Assembly (NCBI GenBank): GCA_024231955.1
Contig: JAAEPZ010000253.1
Location: forward strand, 310,001 to 374,000
Reading direction: 5' to 3'
Length of the DNA: 64,000 nucleotides
Origin: a bacterium
Lineage (GTDB): Bacteria; Krumholzibacteriota; Krumholzibacteriia; JACNKJ01
Position numbers and translations under genes: made by a program. Shown piece after piece: positions 1 through 8,705 of this stretch. Under the pieces are notes generated by a model. It was not told where the DNA came from. It did no database searches and saw only the letters and a program-made list of their open reading frames with translations. Numbering within the stretch: the first letter of the stretch is position 1; the number at the start of each line of letters is the position of its first letter.

Positions 1-807
1 GGTCTGCAGGATCTCGGCCAGGCCCTGCCCGAGCCGAGCACCTCGGAGCTGGCGGAGATCAGGCAGCGTGTCCTCGCTCAGACTGCCCGCTCACCGCGGC
101 AGCAATCCGTACAGAGCTCAGGATTCATCACAGATCTCGGCGCGCTCTTTCGCAATCATCCCTCTGCCGCCATCCTCGCCGCTGCGGCCATGATCGTCTT
201 CGCCATCTTCATGACCAATCGGCCACCGGTCGAGCCGCATTTCGATGATGAGCTGCTGCAGGCGATCAATAGCCAGGCCGAGCGGATGACCGGCCTGGAC
301 GACTACTGGGACGCCCCCTTCGTCTTCACCAACGTGACCGTTCGCCAACAGGACAACGGCCGTTTCGCCTTAAGCTTCGACGCCAACCGCCACTTCGACC
401 TCTCCACCTCGCAGGATTCGCCACTGGCGCGAGAGGTGCTCATGCACGCGATCATGGAACCGACATCGATGGGTTCCCGCTTCCAGGCAATGGCCATGGC
501 ACCGCAGATCATGGATCCGCGTCTGCGGGAAGCCCTGATCTTCACCATGCACCAGGATCCCAGCCTCGCCGTCCGGCTCAACTCCTTGACCGTGCTCAGC
601 AGTTTTCCTGACGATGAGATCATTCAGGAAGCTCTGCTGCAGACCCTGAAGCAGGACAAAGAGGTGCAGATGCGTCTGCTGGCCATGGAGCATCTGACCG
701 ATCGTCAGGTTGCCTTCGAAACACTGCAACAGGCGGTGACCGACGGCGGTTTCGACGCCGACGCCGCCCTGCTCCAGAGGACGACCGAAAAGAATCTCGA
801 GTTCTGA
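1..807 (+). CDS. Partial (5' truncated) single-TM protein with HEAT-like C-terminal part, possibly anti-sigma-factor-like
   Basis: The reading frame of ORF 190..807 is open back to base 1 (GLQDLGQALPEPSTSELAEIRQRVLAQ...), so the listed ATG is internal. Hydrophobic segment AAILAAAAMIVFAIFM, then alpha-helical repeat-like sequence. Followed by a DUF4097-like gene. Confidence 0.6.
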   Translation, partial: GLQDLGQALPEPSTSELAEIRQRVLAQTARSPRQQSVQSSGFITDLGALFRNHPSAAILAAAAMIVFAIFMTNRPPVEPHFDDELLQAINSQAERMTGLDDYWDAPFVFTNVTVRQQDNGRFALSFDANRHFDLSTSQDSPLAREVLMHAIMEPTSMGSRFQAMAMAPQIMDPRLREALIFTMHQDPSLAVRLNSLTVLSSFPDDEIIQEALLQTLKQDKEVQMRLLAMEHLTDRQVAFETLQQAVTDGGFDADAALLQRTTEKNLEF

Positions 808-880
808 TGACTGCCACACGGAACTCGCCACAACTCGACCAGGAAACGAAACGCCCAGACAGAATGAAAGAGAGAGTATC

Positions 881-2074
881 ATGAAACACCCCCTCAACAT
901 ACTGATCCTCGTGTTGACGCTCCTTGCGCTCACACTCCCCCCCACCTCGGTACAGGCGCGCAGCGATGATGAATACGATGAGACCTTCGCCGCCGAACCG
1001 GGCGGCACAATCGAGTTCTCCTTCGATCAAGGCGGATCTCTGAACGCCGCCGGTTGGGATCGCGATGAGATCCGCATAGTTTGCTACGAAGATCACAACG
1101 GTCTGGATGCCTACGAGATCGAACTCGAAGAGACCCGCAACGGCTTCCGCTTCATTGCTGAGCCCAAAAGCCGCAGAACGCATTCAACCAATCTGGAAGT
1201 TCAGGTGCGCCTGCCCCATCGCTACAGCATCGAGATAGAATCGGCCGGCGGCGGCATCGAGATAATCGATGTTGAGGGCGAATTCAACGGCCATACCGGC
1301 GGCGGCTCCATCGTGCTCCACAATGTCAAAGGCAAGGCCAATCTCCGCACGGGCGGCAGCTCAATCAAGATCACCGATTCCACGCTGGACGGCCGTGTAA
1401 AAACCGGCGGCGGCAAGGTTCTCGTGCGCAACGTCATCGGCACCATCAAGGCCACCTCCGGCGGCGGCATCGTCAGCTACGAAAACGTGCGGGACCATGA
1501 CGGCAACATTCGCGGCTCAAAGCGATTTTCCTCACGTGACACCAGGGATATCCGCAAGGATACCATCATCCAGTCCACGGCGGGCGGCAGCATCGATGTG
1601 GATGAGGCCCCCAGCGGGGCGATTGTCTCCACCGGCGGCGGCAGCATTGATGTACGCGATGCCCGTCGTTTCGTCGACGCCAAAACCGGCGGCGGCGATA
1701 TCGAGATCGAGGTCGAGGATGGCTGGGTGCACGCCAAAACGGGTGCGGGTGACATCTACGTGAAAATCGAGGGGAGCCTTGGCGACACGATGGAGGATAT
1801 CGAACTCATCACAGGTCTGGGGGAGATCGAGCTATTCCTGCCGCGGCAAGCCTCGATCGAATTGGATATCGAGTTGGCCTATACTCGCCGCAGCAGAGGC
1901 AACTACGAGATCGATTGCGACTTCGAGATCGACATTGAGGAGACGGAGGACTGGGATTACTCCTACGGCGGCAACCCCAAGAAATACATCCTCGGCACTG
2001 CCGAGATGAACGGTGGTCGGCAGAAGGTCTATATCCGCACTACCAACGGCAACGTCGTCATCAAGACTCACTAA
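881..2074 (+). CDS. DUF4097-like putative adhesin / beta-solenoid protein
   Basis: Signal peptide (MKHPLNILILVLTLLALTLPPTSVQA) and repeated GGGSI/TGGGxI turns (IESAGGGIEII, HTGGGSIVLHNVKG, STGGGSIDVRDA, KTGGGDIEIE). Confidence 0.75.
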   Translation: MKHPLNILILVLTLLALTLPPTSVQARSDDEYDETFAAEPGGTIEFSFDQGGSLNAAGWDRDEIRIVCYEDHNGLDAYEIELEETRNGFRFIAEPKSRRTHSTNLEVQVRLPHRYSIEIESAGGGIEIIDVEGEFNGHTGGGSIVLHNVKGKANLRTGGSSIKITDSTLDGRVKTGGGKVLVRNVIGTIKATSGGGIVSYENVRDHDGNIRGSKRFSSRDTRDIRKDTIIQSTAGGSIDVDEAPSGAIVSTGGGSIDVRDARRFVDAKTGGGDIEIEVEDGWVHAKTGAGDIYVKIEGSLGDTMEDIELITGLGEIELFLPRQASIELDIELAYTRRSRGNYEIDCDFEIDIEETEDWDYSYGGNPKKYILGTAEMNGGRQKVYIRTTNGNVVIKTH

Positions 2075-2086
2075 TCCCGCAAACAG

Positions 2087-2111
2087 GTCCGGCCCCTCTT
2101 CGGGGCCGGAC
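2087..2111 (+). terminator. Hairpin after DUF4097-like gene (weak T tract)
   Basis: GTCCGGCCCC-tcttc-GGGGCCGGAC, 10-bp perfect stem, 12 nt after the stop. Confidence 0.45.
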
Positions 2112-2191
2112 TCTGCCTGCGGTAGGCCCTCAGGCAGCACAATTCGGGATGAGCGTGGACAGCGACAGATACCCCCTCAAGCGCCCTACCC

Positions 2192-5100
2192 CTAAAGATC
2201 GAGATGTCGACGCAGGAGTTCGGCCGTTGCCGAGTCGCCATTCCGGGCGATTTCGAGCGGAGTGCCACAACCCATCAACCGCCCACCGCCGTCGCCCCCT
2301 TCGGGACCCAGGTCCAGCACATGATCCGCCGCTGCGATGATCTGCGGATTGTGTTCGACGACAACCAGCGTATGTCCCGACCGACGCAGACGGGCAAACA
2401 CCAGCAGCAGCTTCTCGATATCCGCATGGTGCAACCCTGCACTCGGTTCGTCGAACAGGAACAGGGCGGGTTCGTCCCTGCTCCCGATTAATTCGATCGC
2501 CAGCTTCAGGCGTTGAGCTTCGCCGCCCGAGAGCGTGCCGGTCGGCTGCCCCAGTTTCAGATAACCCAGTCCCAGCTCGATCAGAATCGCCAACCCCTTT
2601 GCCGGTCTCTTCTCGTCCGCCAGGAGGTCGCAGGCCGCGACGATACTCATCTCCAGCACCTCATTGATCGAGTGCCCGCGCCAGCGGCAGGCCAGCACAT
2701 CGGTGGTGAAGCGTTTCCCCTCGCACTCCTCGCAGACGAGCCAGACATCGGCCAGGAAATCGAGACTCACCTTAATCCGTCCCGCGCCACGACAGGCTTC
2801 GCAGCGTCCCCCTTTTGAACCCAGCGAAAAATGTCGTTTGGTCAGGCCTTTTCGCTGAGCGCCCTCCGTGGCGGCAAAGAGCGCCCGGAGCGGATCGAAG
2901 AGTCCGGTATAGGTGGCGATGGTGCTCGTGACGCTGCCGGTCAACGGCGACTGGTCCGTCGCCAACACCTTGCTGAATTCGTGACTGCCGATCTCACGGC
3001 ACCCACATGGTTCTCCCGTCCGCACGCTGGCCGCCAGCGCGTCGAATACCAGACTGGTCTTGCCACTGCCGGACACACCGGTAACTACCGTCAGCGCGCC
3101 CACGGGGAGAGCGACATCAATATCCTGAAGGTTGTTGACCGACACACCTCTCAGATCGAGAAACTCCCCCCCCGCCGGCATATCCGCAGTTGGTGTCGTA
3201 CGAGGCAGGTCAAGCCAGGCGCCGGTCGGCGATTCGGAGCAGTTGATCAGATCGGCAACCGTGCCCGCCGCCACCAGACGCCCTCCGGCATCGCCACCGC
3301 CGGGTCCGAGTTCAATCAGATGATCCGCGCCGCGGATGACATCCTCATCGTGCTCCACCACGACCACGGTGTTGCCGTTGTCCCGCAGTCGCCGCAGGAG
3401 CGTGAGCAGCCGCTCCGTATCGCGGGCATGCAACCCGAGGGTCGGTTCATCGAGCACATAGGTCACGCCCCGGAGACCGGAGCCGAACTGACGCGCAAGC
3501 CGCAGCCGTTGCGCCTCGCCGCCGGAGAGGGTCGTGCTCTCACGATCCAGGCTCAGGTAGGACAAGCCGAGATTGCACAGGCTCTGCAGTCTGCGCGTAA
3601 TCTCACTACGCAGGTCGGCACTGATCCCAAGTGCACTCGCCGAGAGATCGGGGTTCGTCGAGAGCTTTGCGAAGAGGGCCAGACTACTCTCCACACTGAG
3701 TGCGGACAATTCGGCCAGCGTAAGCCCGCCAAAACGGACGGCGCGCCCAACCGGCTGGAGTCGGGCGCCCGCGCAGGCTGGACAGATATCGTGTTTCATC
3801 AGGGGGAGCATTGCAGCCCCACGCCCATCCGCATGGGTGCGATCATACTCGTCGTTGACCAGAGCTGCAAAACCGCGCCACGGCCCCTCGAAGAGATGCT
3901 CACCGGCGCGATTCTTCCGACGGAATCGCCAGGTCACGCTGTATGTCCTCGCTCCCGAACCGTACATGGCAACCTGCTGCGCCTCTGGTGTCAACTCACG
4001 CCAGGGGGACGAATAATCCAGATTCAGCTCCTCGCCGGCCCTGGCCAGCGTTGCCAGATACTGACCGTCCCGCTCGCCGTAGAAGCGGCCCGTCTTGCTG
4101 CCGTCCATGGCGCCATGAAGCAACGAGAGGGTGGGATCATTCACCAGCTTTGCGGGATCGCAGACGGTGATCCTCCCCAGTCCACGGCAGACGGGGCAAG
4201 CTCCCTGGTGGCCGTTGAAGGAGAATCTGGCCGCCGTCAACGGTAACTCAACCTCGAAGGCGCAGGCGGGGCAGCTCCCGGCATTCAATTCGACGGCGCA
4301 GTCCGGGCAATAGGGTACCCCAACCCTGGAATAGAGAAGGCGGTAGCAATCGTGGATCTCGGAAACCGTACCCACCGTCGAGCGGGGATTGCGGGCCGCC
4401 GCTCGGCGGCTGATGGCGATACTCGGCGTCAGCCCGCGACCGGCCGTCAGTTCCCCCTGCCTGCTCCCGCCCAGCAACCGACGTTCCCAGGTGGAGTAGC
4501 ACTCGGCGAATCGGTTCTGCCCCTCCGCGAAAAGGGTGTCGAAGGCCAGCGATGATTTGCCGCTCCCCGACACGCCCGTGATCACGGATATCCGTTCACG
4601 CGGAATATCCACATCGATATCGCGCAGATTGTGTGTGGCGACGCCGCGCAACTCCATCGCCCCGCGTGTGTCTCGCGGTGTTGATGTCGTGTCCGGAACT
4701 GGGGGATCCCGTTTCTCCGCTTGATGCTCGGCAAGGGCGTGCGCAGTGTGGGAATTCCCGGCAGCGATGATCTCCTCGGGCGTCCCCGCACCGAGCAGAC
4801 GGCCTCCGCGACTGCCGCTGCCGGGGCCCAGATCCACGACACGGTCGGCCATCATGATGAAATCGAGATCATGTTCGATGGCGACCACCGTGTTGCCCGC
4901 AGCGAGGAGCTTCTCGAGGGCGGCGAGCAGGACGAGTACATCGGCGGCGTGCAGACCGGTCGTCGGCTCATCCAGGATGTATAGCGTACGACCCGTAGCG
5001 GGGCGACAGAGTTCGGTAGCCAGCTTCACCCGTTGCGCCTCGCCGCCCGACAGGGTGGTCGATGGCTGCCCCAGACCGAGATACCCGAGTCCCAGATCCG

Positions 5101-7144
5101 CCAATGCCCTGCAGATGCGCAGCGCCTGCGGCTGATCCTCGAAGAGATCGAGTGCCGCGGATACCGGCAGGTCCAGCACTTGCCGGATATTCAGCCCGCG
5201 ATAGGTCACCGCCAGTGTCTCACTGTTGAAGCGGCTGCCGCCGCATGTTTCGCAGGGGACATCCACGTCACCGAGGAAGTGCATGCCGATCCGTTGCGCC
5301 CCCGCCCCCTGGCACTCCTCGCAACGCCCGCCCTTGACGTTGAAGGAGAAGCGCCCCTTGCCCCAACCGCGCTCCTTCGCTGCCGGTTCGGCGGCGAAAA
5401 GCCCCCGAATGACATCGAAGAGACCGGTATAGGTGGCGGCGTTGCTCCTGGGCGTGCGCCCGATCGGCGAGTGATCGATATCGATGACCTTGTTGACCCG
5501 CCCCTGCAACGCCGCGGCGGGATCGTCAAGCTGCCCGCGCAGACAGGTCAACAGGCTTGATTTGCCCGCACCCGAGACACCGGTGAGGACATTGAACGCG
5601 CCGGCGAGCAGATCCACATCCAGATCGTTCAGGTTGTGCAGGGACGCCCCCCGCACCGACAGGTCGCCCGAACCGGTGCGGCGGTGAACGGGCGGCGCGA
5701 TCCGCTCGTCGCCCCTCAGAAAAGCGCGGGTGCGGCTGAGGGAGGTCTCCCCATCACCGGCGGTCAGGAAAGCCTGCAGCGTGCCGCTGAAAAGCAGTCG
5801 GCCGCCTGCGGCGCCCGCCGCAGGTCCGATATCCACAATATGATCGGCCGCACGGATGATCGCCTCTTCGTGCTCGACCACGACCACGGTGTTGCCGCCG
5901 TCGACCAGGCGACGGAGCATCTTGAGCAGCCGATCGCGATCGTGAGCATGCAGACCGATCGAGGGTTCGTCGAGAATGTACAGCACCTCGCGCAACTCCG
6001 AACCGACCTGGCGCGCCAGGCGAATGCGCTGCGCCTCACCGCCGGAGAGCGAATCGCTGCGGCGATCCAGTGTGAGGTAACCCAGTCCCAGTTCGAGCAA
6101 CAGGTCGCAACGGGACAGGATCTCCTTGCGGATCGAATCGAGTACGGCACCCCCTCCACCTTCCGGCTCGAGGGTCTCGAGCCAGAGCGCCAACTCCTCG
6201 ACGCTCGACGCCGCGACCTCCGCGATGCTCCGACCGTGGAAATCGACCGCCAGCGCCTGCGGCTTCAACCGCCGCCCGCCGCAAGCGCTGCACGGACCGC
6301 TGCGGGCAAAACGGAGGATATTCTTGTTGCGGTCGCGTCGCAGGATATCCTCCATGACCGGCAGGATCCCCTTGTAGACACCCTCCTCCCGCGGACGGGC
6401 CTTGATGCCGCTCCACTTCATCCGCGACTCGAGCGGATGCTTGCCGTAGGGGATCTTGATCCTGTCGCTGCCCTGCAGGACGATCTGCTTCTGCTCTGCG
6501 GTCATATCGCGCCAGGGGATGTCCACGTTGAAACCGTGCGCCTCGCACACCAGGTTGAGCACCTCCAACGTGACCTGTGAATAGATGATGTACCCGGTCG
6601 GCGTAGTGATGACCAGAGCCCCCTCGCGGAGGGTTTTGGACGGATCGGCGACCAGCAGCTCGGGATCGATGCGATCCTCCACCCCCAGCCCCTTGCAGGC
6701 GGGGCAGGCGCCGGTCGGGGAGTTGAAGGAGAAGAGGCTGCGCTCGAGTTTTGGGGAGGGACCATCCCCCCGATAGGTGCCGAGGCGGGCGTAGAGCAGG
6801 CGCAGGTGGTCGTAGATTTCGGTGAGGGTTCCCACCGTGGAGCGGACATTGCCGGCCGTCGTCTTCTGACCAAGGGCGATGACCGGCGACAGACCCTCGA
6901 CCCCAGCGACCCGCGGACGGCGCATTCGGCTCAATCGCTGCCGAGCGTAGGTCGAGAACGATTCCAGGTAGCGCCGTTGCCCCTCGCGGCCGAGGATGTC
7001 GAACACCAGTGATGATTTCCCCGAACCGGAGACGCCGGTGACGACGGTCAGCCGACGCAGCGGAATCGCCAGGTCGAACCCGGTCAGGTTATTTTCGGAT
7101 GCTCCCCTGATGAAGATGCAGGTCGTGTGTTCGTTCTCGGCCAT
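2192..7144 (-). CDS. Tandem (double-length) UvrA-family ABC ATPase, UvrA2-like, 1650 aa
   Basis: Two full UvrA-like units (copy 1 about 7144-4660, copy 2 about 4660-2192). Each has Walker A GVSGSGKSSL/GVSGAGKSSL/GVSGSGKTSL, LSGGEAQR signatures and the CxxC-x(n)-CxxC zinc module (CEECQGAGAQRIGMHFLGDVDVPCETC; CEACRGAGRIKVSLDFLADVWLVCEEC). Each half lacks the insertion between LLYARLG and RLFSFN found in canonical UvrA. Confidence 0.9.
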   Translation of the reverse strand: MAENEHTTCIFIRGASENNLTGFDLAIPLRRLTVVTGVSGSGKSSLVFDILGREGQRRYLESFSTYARQRLSRMRRPRVAGVEGLSPVIALGQKTTAGNVRSTVGTLTEIYDHLRLLYARLGTYRGDGPSPKLERSLFSFNSPTGACPACKGLGVEDRIDPELLVADPSKTLREGALVITTPTGYIIYSQVTLEVLNLVCEAHGFNVDIPWRDMTAEQKQIVLQGSDRIKIPYGKHPLESRMKWSGIKARPREEGVYKGILPVMEDILRRDRNKNILRFARSGPCSACGGRRLKPQALAVDFHGRSIAEVAASSVEELALWLETLEPEGGGGAVLDSIRKEILSRCDLLLELGLGYLTLDRRSDSLSGGEAQRIRLARQVGSELREVLYILDEPSIGLHAHDRDRLLKMLRRLVDGGNTVVVVEHEEAIIRAADHIVDIGPAAGAAGGRLLFSGTLQAFLTAGDGETSLSRTRAFLRGDERIAPPVHRRTGSGDLSVRGASLHNLNDLDVDLLAGAFNVLTGVSGAGKSSLLTCLRGQLDDPAAALQGRVNKVIDIDHSPIGRTPRSNAATYTGLFDVIRGLFAAEPAAKERGWGKGRFSFNVKGGRCEECQGAGAQRIGMHFLGDVDVPCETCGGSRFNSETLAVTYRGLNIRQVLDLPVSAALDLFEDQPQALRICRALADLGLGYLGLGQPSTTLSGGEAQRVKLATELCRPATGRTLYILDEPTTGLHAADVLVLLAALEKLLAAGNTVVAIEHDLDFIMMADRVVDLGPGSGSRGGRLLGAGTPEEIIAAGNSHTAHALAEHQAEKRDPPVPDTTSTPRDTRGAMELRGVATHNLRDIDVDIPRERISVITGVSGSGKSSLAFDTLFAEGQNRFAECYSTWERRLLGGSRQGELTAGRGLTPSIAISRRAAARNPRSTVGTVSEIHDCYRLLYSRVGVPYCPDCAVELNAGSCPACAFEVELPLTAARFSFNGHQGACPVCRGLGRITVCDPAKLVNDPTLSLLHGAMDGSKTGRFYGERDGQYLATLARAGEELNLDYSSPWRELTPEAQQVAMYGSGARTYSVTWRFRRKNRAGEHLFEGPWRGFAALVNDEYDRTHADGRGAAMLPLMKHDICPACAGARLQPVGRAVRFGGLTLAELSALSVESSLALFAKLSTNPDLSASALGISADLRSEITRRLQSLCNLGLSYLSLDRESTTLSGGEAQRLRLARQFGSGLRGVTYVLDEPTLGLHARDTERLLTLLRRLRDNGNTVVVVEHDEDVIRGADHLIELGPGGGDAGGRLVAAGTVADLINCSESPTGAWLDLPRTTPTADMPAGGEFLDLRGVSVNNLQDIDVALPVGALTVVTGVSGSGKTSLVFDALAASVRTGEPCGCREIGSHEFSKVLATDQSPLTGSVTSTIATYTGLFDPLRALFAATEGAQRKGLTKRHFSLGSKGGRCEACRGAGRIKVSLDFLADVWLVCEECEGKRFTTDVLACRWRGHSINEVLEMSIVAACDLLADEKRPAKGLAILIELGLGYLKLGQPTGTLSGGEAQRLKLAIELIGSRDEPALFLFDEPSAGLHHADIEKLLLVFARLRRSGHTLVVVEHNPQIIAAADHVLDLGPEGGDGGGRLMGCGTPLEIARNGDSATAELLRRHLDL

Positions 7145-7520
7145 CGTCTGCCACCCCGTTGCTTGTGTGCTGAATCCTCTCCCCTGCAGAGAACACGATT
7201 AGGCGAATCCGGGCAAGACCCGGTTCGGGGGAAAATGTGCAGGCGCCCGGAGGGATCCGGCAAGATGACCATGCCGGTAATCGTCTCGAGCCAACGCCCT
7301 CTCAACCGCGATCAGATCCGGGACGGTTACATACAGTGTGCCGAACCGGCACATACCGATGCCTTTACAGCCCAAGGAGCATGACAGGCGCAACCCGCCC
7401 CGTCACTACAGGTTACGCCATCCACCTCACCCGCATTGCGATGGCCTTGCAGGGGCATATCGATTGCAATGACTGCTCCGACGACACTATCTCCATCCCT
7501 CTGACGGAAGGGAATCCGCA

Positions 7521-8618
7521 ATGACTCAAGCTGAGAGAAAAGATCCAAACCGTCTGGGCGGTCTGGACCTGGCGCGCGGTCTGGCTGTTATCGGCATGGT
7601 CTTCGTCAATTTCATGTATGTCCTCAGTCACGATCATCTGGCGCTCATCGAAGCTGACGAGACAGCCATCTCCGCCCTTTCGGGTGTTGACATCCTCACC
7701 GGCGGGATCGTCCTGGTCGGCTTGGCCGGGCGCGCAGCGGCTGTCTTCCTCACCCTGTTCGGTATCGGGTTGATGCTGCAGGTCAGGAAAAACGGGAATG
7801 CGCTTCAGGCCGCGACCGCGGTGCCCCTGCTCAAGAGATACCTGCTTCTGGTCGGCGGCGGCCTGGCGTTCACTCTGTTCTGGGAAGCGGACATCCTCCA
7901 CTACATCGGCCTGTTCGGTCTCATAGCACTCCCATTGACCAGGTTGCGTCGCCGCGGGTTTGTCATCATCCTGGCGGGAGTGCTCATCGGCGGGGAGATT
8001 CTGCGCAGGATATTCGAGTACCGCACCGGTTGGGGCGCAGGAGCCATCGGCACTACCTATCTTGACCTGTGGAGTCCTCTCGGTTACCTCCGGCAGATGC
8101 TCTTCAACGGTTATCACCCCCTCTTCCCCTGGCTGGCCTTCGTGATCTACGGCATGTTCCTGGGGCGGAACGACCTGCGCTCCCCGGGATTCCACCGCAA
8201 CCTGATCACGGTAGGGGTGGTCGCCGCATCGATCGGATTCATTCTGAACGCCTGCGGAACCCCCGCCCGGTTCTTCCCTGCGGACACCCTCTTCATCCTG
8301 CTCGGCATGGCCAACGCCACCTGGGTTATCGGTCTCAGCTTATACCTCGCGGAGCGGTTCGGGAATTCCCGGCTGTTGACATCATTGCGCAATCTGGGCC
8401 GCCTGGCGTTGACCCAGTATCTGGCCCATGTGATCTTGGGCATCGGTGTCGTCATGCTCGTGCGGGGCGAGACGGCGGATATCCCCTTCGCCGGATCCTT
8501 CCTCATCGCCCTCGCCTACCTGCTGGTGACCATTCTCCTCGGCGACCTCTGGTTGCGCAAAAGACGGCAGGGTCCACTGGAGGCATTGCTGCGCAGCGCC
8601 ACCAGGATCCGCAGGTGA
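7521..8618 (+). CDS. DUF418 / YeiB-like multi-pass membrane protein
   Basis: GLDLARGLAVIGMVFVNFMYVL N-terminus, many TM segments, GRLALTQYLAHVILG motif. Confidence 0.7.
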   Translation: MTQAERKDPNRLGGLDLARGLAVIGMVFVNFMYVLSHDHLALIEADETAISALSGVDILTGGIVLVGLAGRAAAVFLTLFGIGLMLQVRKNGNALQAATAVPLLKRYLLLVGGGLAFTLFWEADILHYIGLFGLIALPLTRLRRRGFVIILAGVLIGGEILRRIFEYRTGWGAGAIGTTYLDLWSPLGYLRQMLFNGYHPLFPWLAFVIYGMFLGRNDLRSPGFHRNLITVGVVAASIGFILNACGTPARFFPADTLFILLGMANATWVIGLSLYLAERFGNSRLLTSLRNLGRLALTQYLAHVILGIGVVMLVRGETADIPFAGSFLIALAYLLVTILLGDLWLRKRRQGPLEALLRSATRIRR

Positions 8619-8658
8619 GATCGTCAACAGTGCTCAGGCCGAATAGACCACATGCACA

Positions 8659-8686
8659 AAAAGGCGGCCCCTCCGAGCCGCCTTTT
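8659..8686. terminator. Bidirectional intrinsic terminator between convergent genes
   Basis: AAAAGGCGGC-ccctccga-GCCGCCTTTT hairpin flanked by A and T tracts. Confidence 0.85.
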
Positions 8687-8705
8687 CAATGCGCTTAACC
8701 GCCGC

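Noticed and set aside
1240-1720. Repeated GGCGGCGGC tracts in the DUF4097-like gene, considered as microsatellite or CRISPR-like repeats
   Set aside because: Irregular spacing in codon phase encoding Gly-rich solenoid turns; no spacer/repeat structure.
2831-4246. Long plus-strand ORF (471 aa) antisense to the UvrA-like gene
   Set aside because: Low-complexity, Arg/Gln/Ala-rich translation with no domain; explained by GC-rich codon bias opposite a strong CDS.
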